Assembly (NCBI GenBank): GCA_900539145.1 | Contig: UQAX01000060.1 | Span: forward strand, 1-11,946 | Length of the DNA: 11,946 nt | Direction of reading: 5' to 3' | Source: an uncultured Blautia sp. | GTDB taxonomy: Bacteria > Bacillota > Clostridia > Lachnospirales > Lachnospiraceae | Shown here: positions 6,630-11,946 of the stretch, one piece after another | Position numbering within the stretch: the first letter of the stretch is position 1 | Layout: the number at the start of each line of letters is the position of its first letter | The notes under the pieces: generated by a model | What the model was told of the DNA's origin: nothing | Databases searched by the model: none | What the model saw: only the letters and a program-made list of their open reading frames with translations | Program-made: the position numbers and the translations under genes

Positions 6630-7694
6630 TTATTTTCCTGCTTCTGTCATAATGTCAAACAATACATAATCATCAACCGGAGCTTCTTCTGTAATCTTGC
6701 CGTTTTCTAAGAAGTTTTTCTGCTGGATTTCATAGTATCCTTTTACGCTTCCGTCTTCAACACCTTTTAACAGTTCTTCAGATGTAAGCCATGCACCGTC
6801 TGTTGTCTGTCCCATTGCTGTTTCAACATCTGTTTTTGTTTCGTTTGCTACATATCCTGCAACTTCTTCAAAGTTTTCTTCTTTAGCGCCGAAGTCCATT
6901 GCTTTGTAAAGAGCTTTTGTAAATCTTACTAATAAGTCTTTGTTCTTTTCTGCGTATTCAGGCATACATACCCAGCTTGCAGGGTCTGCTGCAATATCAG
7001 AGAAGTCTGCGTTACTTACGAATACCTGTGCGTCATCACCTAATTCATCTGTGATAACTTTTGTATTTGGTGACCATGGAGCACAAGCATCAATAGAACC
7101 GGAAATCATAGCACTTGGCATATTTGTAACTTCCATGTTGTAAGCTTCAATATCATCCATTGTAAGACCAACAGAGTCTAATGCACGTAATAAAATTGTT
7201 TCAGATGATGTACCGGAAGCATAAGCTACTTTTTTACCTTTTAAGTCTTCCAGAGAATTTACTCCGTGAGATTTTAATCCCATTACACAGTCAGCATCAC
7301 CCAACTGCTGGAAGCAGAAGATGTCAACATTTCCCTGAATTGCAAGAGTATGAGCACCAGGTCCGATGTAAGCTACATCCATAGAGCCGGACTCCATAGC
7401 AGCGATTTCTGTTGGGCCATCGTCAAATTTTGTCATTTTAACTTCGATACCCTGTTCTTCAAAGTATCCTTTTTCTTTTGCTGTTGTCACTACCCATAAG
7501 GAAGCGTAGTTTGGCATGTAAGCTACATTTACAACATCAAGTTCTTTCTTTTCATCTTTTTTATCTTCTTTTCCGTCTGTTGCTTCTGTTTTTGTGTCTT
7601 CCTTTTTTGGTTCTTCAGAGCTTCCGCCACAGCCTGCTAACATAGACATTGCTGTTACTCCTACTAAAAGCATAGATAATAATTTCTTCTTCAT
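6630..7694 (-). CDS. NitT/TauT-family ABC transporter substrate-binding lipoprotein
   Basis: This 354-residue extracytoplasmic binding protein captures the ligand for the importer encoded just upstream. It begins with a short lipoprotein signal peptide, with lipobox LAGC at residues 19-22 and Cys22 as the lipidated residue, then a low-complexity Lys/Glu/Asp/Thr linker to about residue 50. The mature domain starts VVNVAYMPNYASLWVV and keeps the TauA/SsuA/ThiY-like features: AKEKGYFEEQGIEV, a FDDGP segment, MESGSMDVAYIGPG near 101-114, and LEDLKGKKVAYASGTSSE, the second anion- or ligand-binding stretch. AGGAGG is 8-9 bases from the ATG. It is the last gene of the permease-ATPase-binding protein order, ahead of a terminator. 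The superfamily takes up taurine, alkanesulfonates, nitrate, bicarbonate, thiamine precursors and other small ligands; the actual ligand cannot be read from the sequence. Confidence 0.92.
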   Translation of the reverse strand: MKKKLLSMLLVGVTAMSMLAGCGGSSEEPKKEDTKTEATDGKEDKKDEKKELDVVNVAYMPNYASLWVVTTAKEKGYFEEQGIEVKMTKFDDGPTEIAAMESGSMDVAYIGPGAHTLAIQGNVDIFCFQQLGDADCVMGLKSHGVNSLEDLKGKKVAYASGTSSETILLRALDSVGLTMDDIEAYNMEVTNMPSAMISGSIDACAPWSPNTKVITDELGDDAQVFVSNADFSDIAADPASWVCMPEYAEKNKDLLVRFTKALYKAMDFGAKEENFEEVAGYVANETKTDVETAMGQTTDGAWLTSEELLKGVEDGSVKGYYEIQQKNFLENGKITEEAPVDDYVLFDIMTEAGK

Positions 7695-7735
7695 TTTAAG
7701 TTCCTCCTTAAAAAATATAGTTTTTTATTCTCACT

Positions 7736-7747
7736 GGGCTTTTGCCC
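7736..7747 (-). other. Small GC hairpin between the ATPase and binding-protein genes
   Basis: GGGC (7736-7739) and GCCC (7744-7747) can form a tight 4-bp stem with a tetraloop in the 69-bp spacer before the binding-protein gene. No T-run follows on the minus strand. Such spacers often let binding-protein mRNA accumulate above the rest of the operon; here that is inference only. Confidence 0.35.
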
Positions 7748-7763
7748 CTTTGTAAGTTCTGAA

Positions 7764-8555
7764 TTATTTTCTTACTTCCAGATATTCCTGATATACCTGT
7801 CCCCAAATATGGTTTTTCAGTTCAATAAATCTGTCACTCATCTTTGTTTCCTGATCTCTTGGATACGGAATATCAATATCTACCACTTCTTTGATACGTC
7901 CCGGACGAGCGCTCATAATCACAACTCTTGTAGCAAGGACAATGGCTTCTTCAATATCATGTGTAACGAAGAAGCATGTTTTGTTTTCTTCCTGCCATGC
8001 TTTCAAAAGCTCTGTCTGAAGCTGTGTTCTTGTCTGTGCATCCAAAGCTCCGAAAGGTTCGTCCATCAAAAGCACTTCCGGGTTCATTGCGTAAGCTCTT
8101 GCAATGGCAACACGCTGTTTCATACCACCGGATAATTCCTTTGGATAAGAGTCGGCAAATTTTTCCAGTTCAACCATTTTTAAATATTTCATTGCAATGG
8201 TATCGCATTCCTCTTTGGAAAGTCCTTTTAATTTCAAGCCAAACTCTACGTTTTTCTTTACTGTCAGCCATGGGAACAATGCGTACTGCTGGAAAACAAC
8301 GCCTCTGTCCGTTCCTGTTCCGCTGATTGGCTTTCCGTCCACTAAAATCTGTCCGCTTGTAGGCTCTAACAATCCTGCGATAATATTTAATAATGTAGAT
8401 TTACCGCATCCGGATGGTCCGATTACACAAATAAATTCATTTTCTTTAATATCAAAATCCACACCGTTTAAAGCAACAACCTCACCTTTTCGTGTGTTGT
8501 ATTTCTTTTCAACGCCCTGAATACTTACTTTTATATTTCCCTCTTTTCCTGCCAT
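7764..8555 (-). CDS. NitT/TauT-family ABC transporter ATP-binding protein
   Basis: This 263-residue cytoplasmic ATPase powers the importer. All motifs are intact and in order: Walker A GPSGCGKST (47-55), Q-loop VFQQYALFPW (86-95), ABC signature LSGGMKQR (141-148), Walker B LLMDEP with the D-loop FGALD (161-171), and the switch histidine in FVTHD (194-198). The FPWLTV stretch after the Q-loop and the IPYPRD segment near the C-terminus are typical of the SsuB/TauB/NrtD branch. Its start codon lies within the permease gene, giving a 25-bp overlap and suggesting coupled translation; AAAGGAAG precedes it. The binding-protein gene follows after a 69-bp spacer. The family is certain; the transported ligand is not. 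Confidence 0.95.
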   Translation of the reverse strand: MAGKEGNIKVSIQGVEKKYNTRKGEVVALNGVDFDIKENEFICVIGPSGCGKSTLLNIIAGLLEPTSGQILVDGKPISGTGTDRGVVFQQYALFPWLTVKKNVEFGLKLKGLSKEECDTIAMKYLKMVELEKFADSYPKELSGGMKQRVAIARAYAMNPEVLLMDEPFGALDAQTRTQLQTELLKAWQEENKTCFFVTHDIEEAIVLATRVVIMSARPGRIKEVVDIDIPYPRDQETKMSDRFIELKNHIWGQVYQEYLEVRK

Positions 8556-9325
8556 GATGTTAACTTCCTTTCAAAGTATTTAAGAACTTTCTCAGCCAGC
8601 ATACCGATAACACCGATAATAATGATATAGAGAAGCATTGGTGTTGTTTCATAGGAGTTTGCCAAGGATTTAATTCTCATACCAAGACCTGCAATCGCTC
8701 CTGTTGACTCTGCTGCAATCAATGTTGTAAGTGCTGTTGAAATACCAAGTCTTATTGCTGTAATAATGAATGGTGTTGTTGCCGGGAAGATAACCTTCAC
8801 GAACAGATTTGCATCATTTGCACCTAACACTCTTGCCGCCTTAATCAGAGTTTCGTCTACGTTGATAACACCCTGGAAAATTGTAACTGTCATAATTAAG
8901 AAAGTTGCAAGACAGATAACAATAATCTGTGGTGTACGACCTACACCTACACCGATAACTACCAGCGGTACGTAAGCCAGTGGTGGAATGTTTCTGATAA
9001 ACTGAATCCATGGCTCTAAGATAAATCTTACCGGACGATACCATGCCATCAAAAACGCTACCGGAACGGAAATTACAAAGCCAAGTAAAAATCCCCAAAA
9101 TACAGAAATCAAACTGCTTGCAATATCTTCTAAAAGAATTCCTCTCTCTACCATGAGCCCAATGGATTGTAATACCTTAACCGCATTTGGAAAACATCTG
9201 GCAGTCTGTGGAGTAATTGATAAGATTGTCCACACCAGCATTGCTACTACAAATGAAATCAGTAGCCATATCCCTTTTGGTATTTTGCCTATGATGTCGG
9301 CTCCACCTTTACTTTTTTTCCCCAT
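8531..9325 (-). CDS. NitT/TauT-family ABC transporter permease
   Basis: This 264-residue membrane protein is the channel subunit of the importer, of the SsuC/TauC type. About six hydrophobic segments are visible, beginning near residues 18-36. The EAA loop that docks with the ATPase reads AARVLGANDANLFVKVIFP (163-181), followed by a conserved hydrophobic segment. The family stretch RNIPPLAYVPLVVIGVGVGRTPQ (near 110-132) is well kept. AGGAGG lies 6-7 bases from the ATG. It is the first gene of the importer operon, preceded by a promoter at 9398-9426 with palindromic elements, and it overlaps the ATPase gene by 25 bp. No cytoplasmic specificity domain is present. Confidence 0.95.
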   Translation of the reverse strand: MGKKSKGGADIIGKIPKGIWLLISFVVAMLVWTILSITPQTARCFPNAVKVLQSIGLMVERGILLEDIASSLISVFWGFLLGFVISVPVAFLMAWYRPVRFILEPWIQFIRNIPPLAYVPLVVIGVGVGRTPQIIVICLATFLIMTVTIFQGVINVDETLIKAARVLGANDANLFVKVIFPATTPFIITAIRLGISTALTTLIAAESTGAIAGLGMRIKSLANSYETTPMLLYIIIIGVIGMLAEKVLKYFERKLTSWQEKREI

Positions 9326-9397
9326 TTTAATCCTCCTGTTTCTCTTTGTTTCAGCATTTCGTACTAAAACTTATTTCTTATTCGTTATTGTATGGTT

Positions 9398-9426
9398 ATT
9401 ATCCCCTATATGGGGTTAAAAATCAA
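9398..9426 (-). promoter_or_regulatory. Promoter of the ABC importer operon
   Basis: On the minus strand TTGATT (9426-9421) and GATAAT (9403-9398, 5/6 to the -10 consensus) are separated by the optimal 17 bases. The transcript would start near 9391 and have a leader of about 66 nt ending in AGGAGG. It is the best promoter match in the window and is correctly placed after the aldolase terminator. Confidence 0.65.
9399..9419. promoter_or_regulatory. Inverted repeat within the importer promoter, candidate operator
   Basis: The spacer between the -35 and -10 boxes holds CCCC (9403-9406) and GGGG (9412-9415), flanked by TTA and TAA, giving seven matched pairs out of ten about a centre at 9409. 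An inverted repeat occupying the spacer and -10 box is where a repressor, or a MerR-type activator, would bind. No regulator gene is in the window. Confidence 0.45.
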
Positions 9427-9438
9427 TACGATTTTACG

Positions 9439-9448
9439 CAAACGTTTG
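9439..9448. promoter_or_regulatory. LacI/CcpA-type palindrome upstream of the importer promoter
   Basis: CAAACGTTTG is a perfect 10-bp palindrome with the central CG typical of LacI-family operators, including cre and PurR-like sites. Its edge is 12 bases upstream of the -35 box, a position suiting an activator or an auxiliary operator. It is a poor match to the full clostridial cre consensus, so the regulator is unknown. Confidence 0.4.
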
Positions 9449-9511
9449 AGCTATTTGTATATTTTTTAACAAGCATTTCGCATTAAATTAGGAACTTTAT
9501 TGCACAAACAC

Positions 9512-9561
9512 AAAACAAGGCGTTTGGGTATTCATCACTTTTACCCAAAACGCCTTGTTTT
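9512..9561 (-). terminator. Rho-independent terminator after the aldolase gene
   Basis: The arms 9512-9530 and 9542-9561 form a 19-bp stem with a single bulged base (AAAACAAGGCG and the complementary CGCCTTGTTTT at its base) around an 11-nt loop. On the minus strand the second arm ends in TTTT followed by GTGTTTG. It begins 13 bases after the aldolase stop and separates the nagA-aldolase unit from the importer operon. The near-symmetric A and T ends mean it could work on either strand. Confidence 0.88.
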
Positions 9562-9574
9562 AAAGGAAATCTAT

Positions 9575-10726
9575 TTACATTTTTTTGTAACGTTCAATCA
9601 TCTCTTCTAAGGATACCTGCTCAACAAGCGGAGCTTTTCCGAAAGAACCAAATTCTACAATTAAAGTTCCGATTGCTTCTTTTACACCTTTTTCAATCAC
9701 TTCTACTAAAGCTGCTGTATCATCATCTTTTATTGTACCATACATAACTGTGTCCATAATCGGAGGAAGGAATGCTCTTGGGTCAAACTGGTCTTTCTTT
9801 TCCTCCAATAGCTGGTATACGCCTCCAATGGAAGCGCTGTCACGTTTGGAAGGATTGTTTTTAAAGAATTCCTTCATATTTCTTGTAACAGCTAAACGAA
9901 TATCTGTATCTACATTGATTTTTCCGATACCGCAAGGAATTGCAGCCTTTAACTCATCGATAGAAATGCCGTAAGCATTCTGGATATTTCCGCCCAAAGC
10001 ATTGATTTCATCTACAATGTATTTCGGCACTGTGGATGAACCATGAGATACCAGCACACCGAAAAGATTTTCGTGCATCATACATTCTTTAATTGCAATC
10101 GCAATTTCTTTTCTTAATTTTACATCTTTTCCTTTTGATGCTCCGTGCATAGTTCCGTAGGAAATTGCCAGTGCGTCACAGCCTGTCTTCTTAAAAAATT
10201 CTACTGCTTTTAATGGATTTGTGTAAGTAGATGTAGAAGAAAATACATGGTCTTCCACTCCTGCAAGCACACCCAGCTCACCTTCTACCGATACACCTCT
10301 CGCATGGGCATATTTAACGACTTCTCTTGTAAGCTCAACGTTTTCGTCAAAAGGAAGGGAAGAACCGTCAATCATAACAGAAGTATATCCGCCTTCAATC
10401 GCTGCTTTACAGGAGTCAAAGTTTTTACCGTGGTCTAAGTGAAGAACTACCGGAATAGGTGAGTCTTCCGCAAATTTTTTCACAGCATTTGCGATATTTT
10501 TTGCGCCAATTTTCTTATCTTCCAAAGTAGCGTTTAAGAAATCTGTTCTTCCGCCCATAAATCCGTTTGCTAAATCTGCGCCCTGTAAAATCGCTGCTGA
10601 ACGGAACATTTCATGAACTTCAATGGCTGCTTTTGCCTGAGCAACTGCATTTACGTTAAATGCGCCCTGCGCAAAATGGTATTTGTCAACAGTTTCCAAT
10701 AATGGTCTTAATGGTATTAATGGCAT
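9575..10726 (-). CDS. fba: Class II fructose-bisphosphate aldolase (CbbA-like branch)
   Basis: This 383-residue cytoplasmic enzyme cleaves ketose 1,6-bisphosphates to dihydroxyacetone phosphate and an aldehyde with the aid of zinc. LHLDHG (95-100) gives the catalytic Asp98 and zinc ligand His99; VEGELG (147-152) holds the conserved Glu; TMHG (192-195) and VSHGSS (226-231) give His194 and His228, the other zinc ligands; NVDTDIR (271-277) is the DHAP-binding block. The HGSS form and FDPRAFL (315-321) resemble the CbbA type rather than the GatY/KbaY tagatose type. A C-terminal extension of about 40 residues follows. AAAGGAG overlaps the nagA-like stop region, and the genes are 13 bp apart, so they form an operon. 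Unlike its neighbours it shows no clear loss at the phosphate site on the DHAP side. The sugar used may be fructose bisphosphate or a related ketose. Confidence 0.9.
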   Translation of the reverse strand: MPLIPLRPLLETVDKYHFAQGAFNVNAVAQAKAAIEVHEMFRSAAILQGADLANGFMGGRTDFLNATLEDKKIGAKNIANAVKKFAEDSPIPVVLHLDHGKNFDSCKAAIEGGYTSVMIDGSSLPFDENVELTREVVKYAHARGVSVEGELGVLAGVEDHVFSSTSTYTNPLKAVEFFKKTGCDALAISYGTMHGASKGKDVKLRKEIAIAIKECMMHENLFGVLVSHGSSTVPKYIVDEINALGGNIQNAYGISIDELKAAIPCGIGKINVDTDIRLAVTRNMKEFFKNNPSKRDSASIGGVYQLLEEKKDQFDPRAFLPPIMDTVMYGTIKDDDTAALVEVIEKGVKEAIGTLIVEFGSFGKAPLVEQVSLEEMIERYKKM

Positions 10727-10739
10727 AATTTTTCTCCTT

Positions 10740-11894
10740 TTATCTCTCTATTTTCTTTCCTTTTACAAAAGTATCTACAATATTATAGCCTTCGTCTACA
10801 ATAAGGATATCCGCATCTTTTCCGGCTTCCAAACTTCCGATTTTATCATCTACGCCTAAAAGCTTTGCAGGGTTCATTGTTAAGAGCGGAAGAACGTCTT
10901 CCATTTCTGCCCCTGTAAAATCAATCAGCCGTTTCAGCGCTGTTCCTGTTGTCAGGGTACTTCCTGCACGAACGCCGTTTGATTTCAATTTTGCATCTCC
11001 GTTCTCAACTACAACATCATTGACACCCAGCTTATATTCTCCGTCCGGAAGTCCTGCTGCCATAATAGAGTCTGTCACCGCAACGACTTTATCATATCCT
11101 TTTGCTTTTAAAAACAATCTTACACTGCCCGGATGCAAATGACGTCCGTCACAAATTGCTTCACAATAAATGTCAGACTCTAAAGCCGCTCCCATCATAG
11201 ACGGAAAATGCTGATGGAATAATTTCATGGCATTACAGGTATGCGTACATGCAGCCGCTCCGTTTTCAATACATTTCATAGCTGTTTCATAATCTGCTCC
11301 GGAATGTCCGATTGCAACGGTAATTCCCAATTTTTTCATTTCCGGTACAGCTTCGGGAATACCTTCTACTTCCGGTGAAACTGTAATGTAGCGAATATTT
11401 CCTTCCGCTTCTTCCTGATATTCTTTTAAAAGCTCCATATCTGCTTTTCTTAACAGCTCTTCCGGCATAGCGCCTTTAAATTCTACGGAAAGAAACGGTC
11501 CTTCTAAATGGATACCCAAAAGATTTGCACAATTTGCGTGCTCTTTTTGATGTTTTAACGCTTCATGAATAGATTTTATTGTCTGCTCTTTTGTATCTGT
11601 TAAAATAGAACAAAGCCACGAAGTTGTCCCCTGAAGTGCAAAGAAATGACCGATTTTTTCAAAATCATCCTTCAGCGCATCATTTACGTCTACGCCGCAA
11701 CCTCCATGGGTATGCACATCAATAAATCCCGGTATTACGGATTTTCCGGAAGCATCGTAAATATTTCCTTGTCTTTCTCCCTGTCCCGGACTGCAGATTT
11801 CGCAAATTTTCCCATCTTCTATACACAAATCTTTTCTTTCCATACGGCGTTTTTCATAGTGATATACATAACCGTTGGTAATCCAAGTTTTCAT
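10740..11894 (-). CDS. nagA: NagA-like N-acetylglucosamine-6-phosphate deacetylase (amidohydrolase)
   Basis: This 384-residue cytoplasmic amidohydrolase resembles NagA, which removes acetate from N-acetylglucosamine 6-phosphate. PGFIDVHTHGG (55-65) bears the HxH pair; Glu131 (HLEGPF), His197 (IGHSGA) and His218 (THTCNAM) are metal ligands; Asp275 in VTDSIMAAG is the catalytic acid/base; His252 in DGRHLHP matches the substrate-binding His. The block normally HREPG after NAM is QHFPS here, so the arginine that contacts the phosphate of a neighbouring subunit's substrate in the E. coli enzyme is missing. The start at 11894 has AAAGGTGG about 10 bases upstream; an ATG at 11936 would add 14 residues of unlikely sequence. 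It heads the nagA-aldolase pair; no nagB or regulator is seen, although the window ends just upstream. NagA is the best name, but a related acylated amino sugar is possible. Confidence 0.88.
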   Translation of the reverse strand: MKTWITNGYVYHYEKRRMERKDLCIEDGKICEICSPGQGERQGNIYDASGKSVIPGFIDVHTHGGCGVDVNDALKDDFEKIGHFFALQGTTSWLCSILTDTKEQTIKSIHEALKHQKEHANCANLLGIHLEGPFLSVEFKGAMPEELLRKADMELLKEYQEEAEGNIRYITVSPEVEGIPEAVPEMKKLGITVAIGHSGADYETAMKCIENGAAACTHTCNAMKLFHQHFPSMMGAALESDIYCEAICDGRHLHPGSVRLFLKAKGYDKVVAVTDSIMAAGLPDGEYKLGVNDVVVENGDAKLKSNGVRAGSTLTTGTALKRLIDFTGAEMEDVLPLLTMNPAKLLGVDDKIGSLEAGKDADILIVDEGYNIVDTFVKGKKIER

Positions 11895-11906
11895 AATTAT
11901 TTTCCA

Positions 11907-11921
11907 CCTTTCTGCGAAAGG
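11907..11921 (-). promoter_or_regulatory. Hairpin covering the nagA-like ribosome binding site
   Basis: CCTTTC (11907-11912) and GAAAGG (11916-11921) are perfect complements around a 3-nt loop. On the minus strand the second arm contains the AAAGG of the ribosome site, so the fold could hide it. The stem is short, and the upstream region is cut by the window edge. Confidence 0.3.
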
Positions 11922-11946
11922 CACCGATGGGGTCATGAAACCCGTC

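Larger units (their letters stand above)
9353..9487. repeat. Imperfect 16-bp direct repeat flanking the importer promoter
   Basis: Plus-strand positions 9353-9368 and 9472-9487 share AGCATTTCG, then differ at two of the next three bases, then share TAAA: 14 of 16 identical, 119 bp apart. One copy is in the transcript leader near the permease ribosome site, the other upstream of the promoter. Paired operator sites are possible; chance in AT-rich DNA is the alternative. Confidence 0.4.

Noticed and set aside
8841..9098. 85-codon minus-strand frame within the permease gene
   Set aside because: It is an out-of-frame shadow of the permease, whose own frame has clear family motifs.
9436..9450. PurR box controlling a purine transporter
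   Set aside because: The sequence resembles the E. coli PurR operator, but clostridial PurR is a different protein family with different sites, and the importer type does not suggest purines.
9575..10726. Tagatose-bisphosphate aldolase (GatY/KbaY) paired with an AgaA-type deacetylase
   Set aside because: Length, the HGSS motif, the FDPRAFL block and the C-terminal extension fit the CbbA-like FBA branch better, and no GalNAc genes are seen.
1534..11894. Firm annotation as a sulfoquinovose pathway
   Set aside because: No sulfoquinovosidase, sulfolactaldehyde dehydrogenase or reductase, or sulfonate lyase is present, and the phosphate-site changes come from hand alignment; it is kept only as a hypothesis.

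Overview
The window reads as a low-GC, Gram-positive anaerobe, most likely a gut Clostridium-related organism of the Lachnospiraceae type. The support is AT-rich intergenic DNA, strong GGAGG-type ribosome binding sites, a lysine/glutamate-rich lipoprotein linker on the binding protein, a clostridial polyferredoxin and a pyrophosphate-type phosphofructokinase relative. This placement is inferred from sequence style, not from a marker gene. All eleven genes lie on the minus strand, so transcription runs from high to low coordinates. I see no tRNA, rRNA, CRISPR array, insertion sequence or phage gene.

Layout in the direction of transcription: (1) 11894-9575, a nagA-like deacetylase followed 13 bp later by a class II fructose-bisphosphate aldolase, closed by a long hairpin terminator. 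(2) 9325-6630, a three-gene NitT/TauT-family ABC importer (permease, ATPase, lipoprotein binding protein) behind a recognisable promoter with palindromes and a direct repeat, closed by a hairpin. (3) 6493-2958, a tight trio: a PFK-like kinase, a triosephosphate-isomerase-like protein and a LarA (nickel-pincer lactate racemase) homologue. (4) 2802-1534, a glucose-6-phosphate-isomerase-like gene behind an 88-bp nested inverted repeat. (5) 1466-1080, a four-cluster ferredoxin followed by a terminator-like hairpin. (6) 991-83, an alpha/beta hydrolase of the monoacylglycerol-lipase type.

Together the genes supply the formal steps of upper glycolysis (aldose-ketose isomerase, sugar-phosphate kinase, aldolase, triose isomerase), plus a 2-hydroxyacid racemase homologue, an amidohydrolase and an importer of a family often used for sulfonates. 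By hand alignment, four of these enzymes differ from the textbook ones at positions that normally hold the substrate phosphate: the SKSGTT loop of PGI, the Arg162 and MGR positions of PFK, loops 7 and 8 of TIM, and the REPG arginine of NagA. The aldolase looks conventional. The LarA homologue lacks one of the two usual catalytic histidines. One reading is a parallel EMP-like route for a hexose with a group other than phosphate at C6, for example a sulfonated or sulfated sugar. The rival reading is that these are merely divergent clostridial paralogues working on ordinary substrates. Nothing in the window decides between them.

There is no gene-free stretch longer than 300 bases. The largest, 9326-9574, holds the importer promoter region and the aldolase terminator.
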